Below, in pieces: positions 24,028 to 31,593 of a DNA stretch of 37,539 nucleotides. Source of the stretch: Yinghuangia elevatio. GTDB lineage: Bacteria; Actinomycetota; Actinomycetes; Streptomycetales; Streptomycetaceae. The position numbers and the translations under genes are program-made. The notes beneath the pieces were generated by a model that ran no database searches, was not told the origin of the DNA, and worked only from the letters and a program-made list of their open reading frames with translations. The DNA lies in the NCBI RefSeq assembly GCF_040649515.1, contig NZ_JBEZFP010000095.1, forward strand, positions 1 to 37,539. Reading direction: 5' to 3'. Positions within the stretch are counted from its first letter, which is position 1; each line of letters begins with the position of its first letter.

Positions 24028-25215
24028 ATGTCGGTCATGGGCAGGATCGCGGCCTCACCGCACGCACCGCTGGTCGCGGGCGTGCTGCTCGGGGTGCTCG
24101 CCTTCCTGGAGACCGTCCTGCGCCTGCCGGGGCCGGACGCGGGCTTCGGCGAGCAGGAGCACCCGCTCGTCCTCCTGCTCGCCCTGATCACGACGGTGCC
24201 CCTCGTCCTGATGCCGACGCATGCGGTGTCGGCCGCGGTGCTCGTGACGACCGCCAACTTCGTGGCCATGACCCCCTTCCACCTCCTCACCGTCGCGGGG
24301 ACGGCGGCCCAGCTCACCGTCGTGCACCAGCTCGGGCGGCAGAACAAGCGCGTGCTCGCCGCCCTGCCGGTCCCGCTGTTCCTGGGCTACGCGATCGCCG
24401 CCGCGCCCGACCTCGGCCTGGGGGAGCGGACCCTCACGCTGACGCTCGCCTCGCTGACCGCGGCGGCGGCCGGGGCCGGGATCGCCCGGCGGGCCCGCAA
24501 CGAGGCCCGCGTGTACAGCGCGGCCGCCCAGGCGGTGGCCGACAGCCTGCTCGAACACGCGGCCCGCGGCGAGCGGGCCCGGATCGCCCGCGAACTGCAC
24601 GACGTGGTCGCGCACCACATCTCGATGATCTCCGTGCAGGCCGAGAACGCCCGGCTGACGACGACGGGCCTGCCGCCCGACGGGGCCAGGCGCTTCCTCG
24701 CGATCGGCGACACCGCACGGGCGGCACTCACCGAGATGCGCCGACTGCTCGGCGTGCTGCGCGAGGACGCGGGGGAGAGCCCGGGGCGGAAGCCGCAGCC
24801 CGCGCTCCAGCAGCTCATCGAGTTGGTCGACGACGCCCGGGACACCTCGGGCGGGGCGACCCGGCTGATCGTGCACGGGCGCGTCGTGCCGCTGGACCCG
24901 GGGATCGAGCTGACCGCGTACCGCATCGTGCAGGAGGCCCTGACCAATGCCCGCCGCCACGCTCCCGGCGCGGCGGTCGACGTCGAACTGCGCTACACAC
25001 AGACCGGGATCAGGCTGCGGATCAGGGACAACGGGCCCGGACCGCGCGACAGAGGAGGCAAGGTGCCGGGGGCGCTTGCGGGGCACGGGCTGGTCGGGAT
25101 GCGGGAGCGGGCGGCGATGGTCGGCGGCGAGCTGAACGCGGGGGCGGCACCGGGCGGCGGTTTCGTCGTCGAGGCCCGCCTGCCCGCGCCGGGGGCGCAG
25201 GGGGAGGGGACGTGA
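24028..25215 (+). CDS. NarL-type sensor histidine kinase
   Basis: A 395-aa membrane kinase. Residues about 12-155 hold four to six hydrophobic segments with only short loops outside, so there is no real extracellular sensor domain. The dimerisation/phosphoacceptor (HisKA_3) motif is ARELHDVVAHHISMI with His191. The ATPase part has EALTNARRHAP, the DNGPG box and GHGLVGMRERAAMVGG. It phosphorylates the response regulator whose GTG overlaps its stop as GTGA. AGGGGA lies rather far (about 12 bases) upstream of the ATG at 24028; the ATG three codons on is a possible alternative. The minimal sensor plus the adjacent exporter suggests sensing within the membrane or through the transporter (inference). 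Confidence 0.92.
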   Translation: MSVMGRIAASPHAPLVAGVLLGVLAFLETVLRLPGPDAGFGEQEHPLVLLLALITTVPLVLMPTHAVSAAVLVTTANFVAMTPFHLLTVAGTAAQLTVVHQLGRQNKRVLAALPVPLFLGYAIAAAPDLGLGERTLTLTLASLTAAAAGAGIARRARNEARVYSAAAQAVADSLLEHAARGERARIARELHDVVAHHISMISVQAENARLTTTGLPPDGARRFLAIGDTARAALTEMRRLLGVLREDAGESPGRKPQPALQQLIELVDDARDTSGGATRLIVHGRVVPLDPGIELTAYRIVQEALTNARRHAPGAAVDVELRYTQTGIRLRIRDNGPGPRDRGGKVPGALAGHGLVGMRERAAMVGGELNAGAAPGGGFVVEARLPAPGAQGEGT

Positions 25216-26003
25216 CCGGCACGGCACCGATCAGGATCGTCGTGGTCGACGACCACGAGGTGGTACGCGCGGGCTTCGCGGGCCTGCTGGCCACGCAGCC
25301 GGACTTCGCGGTGGTCGGCACCGCGGCCGACGGCGGCGAGGCAGTGCGCGTGTGCGCCGAGGCCCACCCCGACGTGGTGCTGATGGACGTACGGATGCCG
25401 GGCATGGACGGCATCGAGGCGACCGAGCGCATCGTCGCGCACGACGCCGGAGCCGACCCCCGCGGCGAGGCGGTACGCGGCACCGCGGCGCTACCTGACG
25501 CCGGGCGTCCGGACGACGCCGTGGGGGCGGTCGGTGCCCGGGCCGGCGCACCGCGCATCCTCATCCTGACCACGTTCGACCTCGACGAACACGTCTACGA
25601 CGCGCTCGCCGCCGGCGCGAGCGGCTTCCTGCTGAAGGACGTCACCGCCGAGCGCCTCTTCGACGCCGTCCGCGTCGTGGCCTCCGGCGAGGCCCTTCTC
25701 GCCCCGACGGTGACCCGGCGGCTGATCGCCGAATTCGCGCGCATGCGCCCGAAGCCGCCGGCCCCGGCGGCCGAGGACACGCGCCTCGGAGCCCTGACGC
25801 CGCGCGAGACCGAGGTGCTGCGGCTCCTCGCCGCGGGCCTGTCCAACCCCGAGATCGCCGGGCACCTCCTGGTCAGCGAGGAGACGGTCAAGACGCATGT
25901 CAGCCGGGTCCTGGCCAAGCTGGGGCTGCGCGACCGCACCCAGGCGGTCGTCGCCGCGTACGAGTCCGGCCTCGTCGTTCCCGGCGGCCCCGCGTCCGGG
26001 TGA
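25212..26003 (+). CDS. NarL/FixJ-family response regulator with an enlarged receiver domain
   Basis: A 263-aa regulator starting at GTG 25212, coupled to the kinase gene. Receiver: acidic pair VVDDHE at 11-16, phospho-acceptor Asp59 (LMDVRMPGMDG), the LTTFD segment at 119-123 and conserved Lys142 (LLKD). The C-terminal LuxR-type helix-turn-helix has LTPRETEVLRLLAAGLSNPEIAGHLLVSEETVKTHVSRVLAKLGLRDRTQAV at about 195-246. An insertion of roughly 35 Gly/Ala/Asp/Pro-rich residues (about 77-113) separates the third helix from the fourth strand, where relatives have only a few residues. The frame stays open and core motifs are intact, so it looks like a lengthened surface loop. Likely target: the divergent exporter operon. 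Confidence 0.92.
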   Translation: MTGTAPIRIVVVDDHEVVRAGFAGLLATQPDFAVVGTAADGGEAVRVCAEAHPDVVLMDVRMPGMDGIEATERIVAHDAGADPRGEAVRGTAALPDAGRPDDAVGAVGARAGAPRILILTTFDLDEHVYDALAAGASGFLLKDVTAERLFDAVRVVASGEALLAPTVTRRLIAEFARMRPKPPAPAAEDTRLGALTPRETEVLRLLAAGLSNPEIAGHLLVSEETVKTHVSRVLAKLGLRDRTQAVVAAYESGLVVPGGPASG

Positions 26004-26239
26004 CCGCCGGGACGGCCGGGGTCACCGCTGCCGCCACGATCGCCGGGACCGTCAGGGCGGCCGAGATCGCCGGGGGTCACCAAGATCGCCGAATCGGCCC
26101 GGAAACGCACCGATTTGCAGGCCCCCGTCGAGGCGGCCTGCCGTTGCAACGCCTGTGCCGGGGACCTAGCCTGCGCTGACGGGGTGTCAGAACGGGTGGT
26201 GGTCGGGGCCGCGGCGTCGACCGAGGGAAGGCGTGTGCC
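26004..26239 (+). promoter_or_regulatory. Intergenic region with a promoter for the dehydrogenase-CMD fusion
   Basis: A good sigma-70-like pair: TTGCAA (26144-26149), a 17-bp spacer and TAGCCT (26167-26172), about 68 bases before the fusion gene ATG. Upstream, GATCGCCG occurs at 26038, 26065 and 26084, and GGTCACC at 26019 and 26075; these may be regulator sites or chance in GC-rich DNA. No gene seen. Confidence 0.6.
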
Positions 26240-27508
26240 ATGGCCAAGGTCGCGGTTGTCGGCGTGGGGATGATCGGCTCGGGGGTCGCGGGTGCACTCG
26301 TCGACGGGGGCTTCGACGTCGCCGTGTACGACGTGGACCCGGCGGCGGTCGAGGCGTTCCGGGACCGCGCCGCGGGGGCGGCGACCCCGGCCGAGGCCGC
26401 CGCGGACGGGGACGCGCTGGTGGTCGCGGTCTTCGACGACGCCCAGGCGCGAGCGGTACTGACCGGCCCGGACGGCGCCTTCGGCGCGCTGCCCGCGGGG
26501 GCGGTCGTGCTGGTGCTGAGCACCATTGCCATGGCCACCTTGGAGGACCTGGCGAAGGCCGGGGCGGAGTCCGGCGTACACGTGGTGGACTGCGGGGTTA
26601 CCGGTGGTCCCGCCGCCGCCGCGAAGGGGCGGCTGGTGTCGATGGTCGGCGGCGGCGACGAGGCCGTCGCCCGGGTCCGGCCGGTCGTCGAGGCGTTCAG
26701 CTCCAAGGTCGTGCACATGGGCGGCCCCGGCACCGGCATGCGGGCGAAGTTGATCCGCAATCACATGCAGTACACCGTCTGGGCGGCCGCCGACGAGGCG
26801 CGGCGGATGGCGGAGGCGTCCGGGATCGAGGTGGACAAGCTGCGCGAGGTCGTCGTGGCGGGCGACGAACTGACAGGAGGGCCCACGGCGTTGATGGGCC
26901 CGCGGGCCGCCCCCGAGATGATGCGCAGTGCGGCGGCGATGGCCCACAAGGACCTGCGTGCCGCGATGGCGCTGGCCGACGAGGTCGGCGCGGAGGTGCC
27001 TGTCGCGCGTCTCGTCGAACCTGGCTACCACCGGGTGTTCGGTCTCGAGGAGTACGACGTCGAGCAGGCCGCCGCGGAGCCCGCCCCGGCGGAGGAGGAC
27101 GCCCGGGCCCGGGGCCTGCGCATGATGTCCGCGGTGTACAGCCTGCCGATGAGCCTGGAGGGGGCGAGCGGACCGTACCTCGACCTGACGGTGGACCACC
27201 TCTTCGGGGAGATCTGGAGCCGGCCCGGACTCGACATCCGGCAGCGCCGGTTGCTCACCATCGGTGTCCTCGCGGCGCTGGGCAAGGACGACTTGCTGGA
27301 GATCCAGTTCTCCAGCGCGATGGAACGCGGCGAGCTGACGGGCGATCAACTGCGCGAGGTCGTCGTTCACTTGGCGCACTATGTCGGCTGGCCCCTGACC
27401 TCGGGACTCGGCGGCCTGGTGGAAAAGCTGGTCCGCAAGCAGGAGTCCGCCGCCCGTGCCGCCGAAGGATTGGCCGAGCAGCCCGCCGACCCCCGGCCAC
27501 GCTCGTAG
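26240..27508 (+). CDS. Fusion of beta-hydroxyacid dehydrogenase and PcaC-type carboxymuconolactone decarboxylase domain
   Basis: A 422-aa two-domain protein. The N-terminal ~290 residues are a 3-hydroxyisobutyrate/tartronate-semialdehyde-type dehydrogenase: nucleotide-binding GVGMIGSGVAGAL (8-20), a GVTGGPAAAAKG substrate motif (119-130) and the catalytic Lys170 in AKLIRNHMQ. After an Ala/Pro/Glu linker (about 275-292), residues about 310-395 form a CMD domain (TIGVLAALGKDDLLEIQF...HLAHYVGWP). It has the PcaC-like HLAHYVGWP and lacks the CxxC of AhpD-type peroxidase members. ATG at 26240 has AGGGAAGG upstream. Each domain alone is common; together they suggest consecutive steps on an oxo- or hydroxy-acid. 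The substrate is unknown. No stop or frameshift separates the domains, so the fusion looks genuine. Confidence 0.9.
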   Translation: MAKVAVVGVGMIGSGVAGALVDGGFDVAVYDVDPAAVEAFRDRAAGAATPAEAAADGDALVVAVFDDAQARAVLTGPDGAFGALPAGAVVLVLSTIAMATLEDLAKAGAESGVHVVDCGVTGGPAAAAKGRLVSMVGGGDEAVARVRPVVEAFSSKVVHMGGPGTGMRAKLIRNHMQYTVWAAADEARRMAEASGIEVDKLREVVVAGDELTGGPTALMGPRAAPEMMRSAAAMAHKDLRAAMALADEVGAEVPVARLVEPGYHRVFGLEEYDVEQAAAEPAPAEEDARARGLRMMSAVYSLPMSLEGASGPYLDLTVDHLFGEIWSRPGLDIRQRRLLTIGVLAALGKDDLLEIQFSSAMERGELTGDQLREVVVHLAHYVGWPLTSGLGGLVEKLVRKQESAARAAEGLAEQPADPRPRS

Positions 27509-27644
27509 AGGGCAAGTCTCAGGCGGTCACGGGACGTTCGTCGCCGTTCTCGGGCACGCGGTCGCGCTGCCGTACGCGGTGGCCGGGGCGCGGTACGCAC
27601 TGAAGACCGCACCCCGGCGCGCCTGACGGACCTTGCGTCCGAAC

Positions 27645-27672
27645 GCCTGTCCCCACCCGCGCGGGGACAGGC
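27645..27672. terminator. Hairpin between the convergent fusion and SDR genes
   Basis: A perfect 10-bp inverted repeat (GCCTGTCCCC at 27645-27654, complement at 27663-27672) with an 8-nt loop. It lies 10 bases past the SDR stop and about 137 bases past the fusion-gene stop, so it can serve both. Confidence 0.6.
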
Positions 27673-27681
27673 CGACGCCCG

Positions 27682-28611
27682 TCACGAGGCCGAAGTGTCC
27701 GACTCGGCACCGGGCGTCGTGCCGGCCGTCGAGCCGGGCATCGGGACCGCCTTCTCCGCGGCGCGGCTGGTCTCCTCCCACGCGGACCAGGTGGCCATGC
27801 GGCCGCGGGCGATGTCGAACGCCAGATCGTACACCATGCTGCCGAGCAGCAGGCGCAGCGGCGGCTCGTCGCTGGCGACCAGCTTGAGCAACGCCTCGGC
27901 GGCCAGACGCGGTTCGCTGTCGACCGAACCCTCGGCCCACTGCTTCTCGAGTTCGGCGCGGAGCGGGGCGTACGCCTCGACCGGCGTCGTGTGGCGCATC
28001 GCGGTGTACAGGTCGGTCCAGTAGCCGCCCGGCTGCACGATGCTGACCTTGACGCCGAACGAGGCGGCCTCCATGGCCAGCGCCTCGCTCATGCCCTCCA
28101 GGGCGAACTTGCTTGCCGCGTACATGCCGGACAGCGGGAACCCGGCCAACCCGCCGATGCTGGAGATCTGCACGATGTGCCCCGACCCCTGCTCGCGCAG
28201 GTGCGGCATCACCGCCTGGCTCACCCACAGCGCGCCGAAGAAGTTCGTCTCCATCTGCGCCCGGGCTTCGTCCTCGGTGAACTCCTCGATCATGCCCATC
28301 GAGAGGGTTCCGGCGTTGTTGACCACGATGTCCAGCCGGCCGAATGCGTCGACGGCCTGACCGACGGCGGCGAAGACCGCGTCCCGGTCGGTGACGTCGA
28401 GGGTGAGCGGCAGGACGCGCCCCGGGTGGGCGGCGGCCAGCTCGTGCAGCGCGTCGTCGCTGCGTGCCGCGGCGGCGACCCGGTCCCCGGCGCCGAGCGC
28501 GGCCTCGGCGAAGGCGCGGCCGAGGCCCCGGCTCGCACCGGTCACGAACCAGACGCGGCCCTCGGCGGCGGTGCTCGCGGCGACGGGGGCGGCGGTCACT
28601 GGGGTGCGCAT
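27682..28611 (-). CDS. Short-chain dehydrogenase/reductase (SDR)
   Basis: A 309-aa classical SDR oxidoreductase. The cofactor motif TGASRGLG is at 24-31, NNAG at 98-101, and the catalytic Ser151 (QISSIGG), Tyr164 and Lys168 (YAASK) are all present. An Arg in AAAARSDD at the end of the second strand suggests NADP(H) use. The protein is longer than a minimal SDR (about 250 aa) because of a C-terminal part after residue 200, and a Gly/Thr/Ser-rich end. ATG at 28611 has GAGGAGA upstream. It is divergent from a TetR gene and preceded by a clear promoter overlapped by two TetR-type operators, so it is very likely repressed by that TetR. Substrate unknown. Confidence 0.92.
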   Translation of the reverse strand: MRTPVTAAPVAASTAAEGRVWFVTGASRGLGRAFAEAALGAGDRVAAAARSDDALHELAAAHPGRVLPLTLDVTDRDAVFAAVGQAVDAFGRLDIVVNNAGTLSMGMIEEFTEDEARAQMETNFFGALWVSQAVMPHLREQGSGHIVQISSIGGLAGFPLSGMYAASKFALEGMSEALAMEAASFGVKVSIVQPGGYWTDLYTAMRHTTPVEAYAPLRAELEKQWAEGSVDSEPRLAAEALLKLVASDEPPLRLLLGSMVYDLAFDIARGRMATWSAWEETSRAAEKAVPMPGSTAGTTPGAESDTSAS

Positions 28612-28629
28612 ACGGTGTCTCCTCGCTCT

Positions 28630-28649
28630 AGACGAGACGTTGCGTCTCG
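28630..28649. promoter_or_regulatory. TetR operator 1, downstream of the SDR -10
   Basis: AGACG-AGACG-TTG-CGTCT: a palindrome with 3-nt centre (28635-28647, extendable to CGAGACG/CGTCTCG at 28633-28649) plus an extra half-site on its SDR-proximal side. It lies just downstream of the SDR -10 element, where a bound repressor would block transcription start. Confidence 0.75.
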
Positions 28650-28661
28650 CTTGATGCCATG

Positions 28662-28690
28662 ACTATGGCCGGTGGATTCCGGTCTGTCAA
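28662..28690 (-). promoter_or_regulatory. Promoter of the SDR gene
   Basis: On the minus strand TTGACA (28690-28685), a 17-bp spacer and CATAGT (28667-28662). It is a full-consensus -35 with a 4/6 -10, about 50 bases before the SDR start, flanked by the two TetR-type operators. Confidence 0.75.
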
Positions 28691-28707
28691 GACGGTCCGT
28701 CTCGTCT
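28690..28707. promoter_or_regulatory. TetR operator 2, at the SDR -35 and before the TetR gene
   Basis: AGACG-GTC-CGTCT-CGTCT. Read on the other strand it is AGACG-AGACG-GAC-CGTCT, the same three-half-site layout as operator 1, with palindrome centres 55 bp apart. It touches the SDR -35 and lies 22 bases before the TetR start codon, so it could also give autorepression. Confidence 0.75.
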
Positions 28708-28729
28708 CGTTCCCTGCTACCGTCCTCCC

Positions 28730-29431
28730 ATGGCCGAGCAGCAGCACAAAACCCAGAAATCCCCCAACGCGGCGCGGCGCAGCCAGGCGTCCCGCCACGC
28801 GATCCTGACCGCCGCCTTCGACCTGGCCGGCGAGATCGGGTACGCGAAGCTGAGCATCGAGGCCATCGCCGCCCGGGCCGGCGTCGGCAAGCAGACGATC
28901 TACCGCTGGTGGCCGAGCAAGGGGGCGGTGCTCTTCGACGCCTTCCTCATGCTCACCACCGGCGACCCGGGCGAAGGCGAATCCGCGGGTGGTGCCGCCG
29001 CCGGGAGCCCCGGCGATCCGGGCGGTCCGGCCGAGGTCCCGGCCGCCGCGCTCCCGGACACCGGCGACATCGAGGCGGACCTGAAGACCGTGCTCCGGGC
29101 CACCGTCGCGGAGATGGCCGACCCCCGCTACGACCTGCCCATGCGGGCGCTGACGTCCGAGGTCATGAACGACCCCGAATTGGCCGCCGCGTACGTCGAG
29201 CGCCTGCACAAGCCCGTCGAGAACCTCAAGCTGCGGCGGCTGCGCGCGGCACAGGAGGCCGGGCAGATCGCCGCCGACGTCGACCTCGCCGCGGCGGTCG
29301 ACACGATCTGGAGCCCGCTGCTCAGCCGGTGGCTGCTGCGCACCGGTCCGCTGGACGCGGATTACGCCGATCGGGTCGTCGAGACGGCGATGCGCGGACT
29401 GCGTCCGCGCGGCGGCAGCGCCGACATTTAG
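28730..29431 (+). CDS. TetR-family transcriptional regulator
   Basis: A 233-aa repressor, likely controlling itself and the divergent SDR gene. The N-terminal helix-turn-helix lies at about 23-66: AILTAAFDLAGEIGYAKLSIEAIAARAGVGKQTIYRWWPSK. The C-terminal part is the helical ligand-binding/dimer domain. It is interrupted near residues 78-105 by a Gly/Pro/Ala-rich stretch not expected in the fold, probably a flexible loop. ATG at 28730 has no clear Shine-Dalgarno sequence. TACCGT seven bases upstream could be a -10, so a leaderless transcript is possible. The effector may be the SDR substrate or a related compound (inference). Confidence 0.92.
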   Translation: MAEQQHKTQKSPNAARRSQASRHAILTAAFDLAGEIGYAKLSIEAIAARAGVGKQTIYRWWPSKGAVLFDAFLMLTTGDPGEGESAGGAAAGSPGDPGGPAEVPAAALPDTGDIEADLKTVLRATVAEMADPRYDLPMRALTSEVMNDPELAAAYVERLHKPVENLKLRRLRAAQEAGQIAADVDLAAAVDTIWSPLLSRWLLRTGPLDADYADRVVETAMRGLRPRGGSADI

Positions 29432-29546
29432 CGCCACGCTCGGATCGAATCGTGGCTCTGTGTGATCGGTCGAGAGGCGGAACGTGATCGTCGGTGCGAC
29501 AGTGAAAGGGAGTTCAGCCCGTGAACTCCCCAAGGAGGAACACACC

Positions 29547-29786
29547 ATGGCCAAGCAGAAGGCCAAGCCGCATCTTCAGGACAAGAGCCCGATGTTCTCC
29601 GAGCCCGCGCACCGTGCCGACGCGGCCCAGGCGCGCGACCGTTCCGCTCAGGACCGGCCGCAGGCGCAGGACAACGCGTCCGACACGCTGGTCGCCGAAC
29701 ACGACGCTCAGCAGGACCGCCGCGCCAAGGGTCGCAAGCAGTCGCGCGGCAGCGACACCGGCCCGAAGGGCCGCAAGCGCCACTGA
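29547..29786 (+). CDS. Small basic, probably disordered protein of unknown function
   Basis: 79 aa, rich in Lys, Arg, Gln, Asp and Ser with almost no hydrophobic core. It begins MAKQKAKPHLQDKSPMFSEP and ends with the basic KGRKQSRGSDTGPKGRKRH. The ribosome-binding site AAGGAGG, seven bases before ATG 29547, is near perfect, and a strong terminator follows, which argues that it is a real and possibly well-expressed gene. The composition suggests an intrinsically disordered protein that might bind nucleic acid or act in stress/hydration protection; neither can be shown from sequence. I recognise no named family. The spacer from the TetR stop is about 115 bp and should hold its own promoter, which I could not pin down. 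Confidence 0.75.
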   Translation: MAKQKAKPHLQDKSPMFSEPAHRADAAQARDRSAQDRPQAQDNASDTLVAEHDAQQDRRAKGRKQSRGSDTGPKGRKRH

Positions 29787-29800
29787 CCGGCGCAGCTTCC

Positions 29801-29843
29801 GGACCCCGGGTCCCCGGCGCCACGCGCGGGGGACCCGGGGTCC
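29801..29843 (+). terminator. Strong hairpin terminator after the small basic gene
   Basis: A perfect 15-bp inverted repeat (GGACCCCGGGTCCCC at 29801-29815, complement at 29829-29843) with a 13-nt loop, 14 bases after the stop codon. No T-tail. Confidence 0.75.
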
Positions 29844-29966
29844 CGCGCCGAGTGGGCGCCGTCCGGTCCCCGGGCGGTCCGTTCGCACGCGCGTCGTCCG
29901 AGTAGGACCATGAACTGCGGGAAGCAACACGCAGGCCTTTTGCTGGGAACCGAAGAAGGTTGCGCC

Positions 29967-30530
29967 ATGACGATCCACGAACGCGCTGTCGAGGTGGCCG
30001 CGTCGCAGGACACGGTCTTCCACGTGCTGTCCGATCCGCACCGCATCCCGGACTTCATCGGCATGGTCACCCGTGCCGACGACCACGGCCCCGATTCGGT
30101 GACGCTGACCGCCGTCGACCGTGACGGCGGAAGCCACTCATCGGTGTTGCGCACCCACGCCGACGGCGACGAGATGCACATCGCCTGGGAACTCGACTCG
30201 CCACGACTGCGCGGCGAGATCGTGGTCGCGCCCGGGCCCGACCTCGAGGGCTGGAACCACTGCATCGTCCGCGCCGCGGTCGACGAGGGCACCTGGCCCG
30301 GCCTGCCGGACAGCGCCGAGGCGCGGTCCGGCTACAGCCGCACCCCCGGCAAATTCGGCGGTACGCCCGGCCACGAGGGCCTGGCCCTCGGCCCGGTGCC
30401 CGACGGCCCCGCCGGGGCCCTGACGGTCGTCGACCCCGCGAAAGGCGACGTCGTGGTGCCGGGCGAAGCGCTGGAACGTGTCCTCGCGGAGATCCGCGAC
30501 CACTTCGCCGAAGCCGCCCACCGCACCTGA
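29967..30530 (+). CDS. SRPBCC (polyketide cyclase-like) family protein
   Basis: 187 aa. Residues 1 to about 115 look like a START/SRPBCC helix-grip fold: ERAVEVAASQDTVFHVLSDPHRIPDFIGMVTRADDHGPDSVTL, then alternating strands. The remaining 70 residues are Gly/Pro-rich followed by an amphipathic ending (EALERVLAEIRDHFAEAAH). ATG at 29967 has GAAGG upstream; an in-frame ATG at 29910 would add 19 residues with a weaker site. The family binds small hydrophobic ligands or lipids; the ligand here is unknown. Short single-gene unit between two terminators. Confidence 0.75.
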   Translation: MTIHERAVEVAASQDTVFHVLSDPHRIPDFIGMVTRADDHGPDSVTLTAVDRDGGSHSSVLRTHADGDEMHIAWELDSPRLRGEIVVAPGPDLEGWNHCIVRAAVDEGTWPGLPDSAEARSGYSRTPGKFGGTPGHEGLALGPVPDGPAGALTVVDPAKGDVVVPGEALERVLAEIRDHFAEAAHRT

Positions 30531-30567
30531 CGCTGCCCCCGCCGGAAGGCACCGGCGGATCGACCGG

Positions 30568-30600
30568 ACAAGCGCCCCGCGCTTCGCGCGGGGCGCTTGT
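30568..30600 (+). terminator. Strong intrinsic terminator after the SRPBCC gene
   Basis: A perfect 15-bp stem (ACAAGCGCCCCGCGC at 30568-30582, complement at 30586-30600) with a TTC loop. The stem ends in TTGT and is followed by TTG, so it has a weak U-rich tail: the most classical terminator in the window. Confidence 0.85.
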
Positions 30601-30651
30601 TTGCGCATGCACTCGCCGAATCGGGCTAGTGGCTCCACGAGAGGAGCCGTC

Positions 30652-31518
30652 ATGTCCGCGAGTGGCAGCACAGTTCAGGAAGCCGGGCGGGAAGCCGCCG
30701 GCAGCAGATGGTTCGGCGCGCTTGCCCGCGTCGGGCTGATTGCGCGCGGCGTCAACTACGTCCTGGTCGGCGCGCTCGCCGTGCAGGTCGGCGCCGACGC
30801 GACCAGTGAGGAGGCGGACCGTCAGGGTGCGTTGCGTGCGGTGGCCGAGCAGCCGGGCGGCAGCGCGATGTTGTGGGCGATTGCGGTCGGGTTCGCGGGC
30901 CTTGCCATCTGGCGGTTCGTCGAGGCGCTGTACGGCCAACCGGTCCCCGACGGCGACAAGGCGACCAAACGCCTGACCTCGCTGGCCAGGAGCGTTCTGT
31001 ACGCCGCCATTTGCGCTGGTGTCGTCGCCTTCAACCTCGACGACAAAAGCGGAAAGCAGGGCGGCGGCGGGCAGTCGTCCGACAAGCAGTCCAAGGACAT
31101 CACCGCCCGCACCATGGAACAGACCGGCGGCCGCTGGCTCGTCCTCGTGGTCGGCCTGACCGTCGCGATAGCCGGCGTCGTCATCGTCGTCAACGCACTG
31201 CGGCGACGCTTCACCCGCAAGCTGAAGCTCGGACAGATGTCCAAGGAATCGCGCCGTCTGGTGGAAATCCTGGGCGTCATCGGCCGGTCGGCGCGCGGTG
31301 TGGTGATCTGCGCGGTCGGCGTGTTCCTGACCGCGGCGGCCGCGAAGTTCGACGCGCAGGAGGCGAAGGGCCTCGACGACACGCTGCGCGAGACCGCGAG
31401 CGGCCCGCTGGGGCCGTGGCCGCTGTACGCCATCGCGGCCGGCCTGATCGTCTTCGGCGTCTACTGCGCCTTCGAGGCCCGCTACCGCAAGGTCCATCCG
31501 AAGAACGCGAAGCGCTGA
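30652..31518 (+). CDS. DUF1206 membrane protein
   Basis: A 288-aa integral membrane protein with three repeats of a two-helix unit, as in DUF1206. The repeats open with LARVGLIARGVNYVLVGALAVQ, then LARSVLYAAICAGVVAF, then IGRSARGVVICAVGVFL. Each begins with an Arg-containing amphipathic stretch before the membrane segment. A hydrophilic loop (about 126-155, Lys/Gly/Gln/Ser-rich) separates the second and third units. ATG at 30652 has GAGGAG seven bases upstream. The function of DUF1206 is unknown. It forms a plus-strand series with the SRPBCC and small basic genes, but the hairpins between them argue for separate transcripts. It converges on the DNA polymerase gene with a 75-bp gap holding no obvious hairpin. 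Confidence 0.9.
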   Translation: MSASGSTVQEAGREAAGSRWFGALARVGLIARGVNYVLVGALAVQVGADATSEEADRQGALRAVAEQPGGSAMLWAIAVGFAGLAIWRFVEALYGQPVPDGDKATKRLTSLARSVLYAAICAGVVAFNLDDKSGKQGGGGQSSDKQSKDITARTMEQTGGRWLVLVVGLTVAIAGVVIVVNALRRRFTRKLKLGQMSKESRRLVEILGVIGRSARGVVICAVGVFLTAAAAKFDAQEAKGLDDTLRETASGPLGPWPLYAIAAGLIVFGVYCAFEARYRKVHPKNAKR

Positions 31519-31593
31519 GCGCGCCCGGTCCGTTGGGGTCGCCCGGTCACCTGGTCATCAGGACCCCCGGTCGTCCGGCCTCCCCGAAGTCGG

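Noticed and set aside
25595..27379. 594-codon minus-strand frame opposite the regulator and fusion genes
   Set aside because: Spans two clear genes on the other strand and has no family motif.
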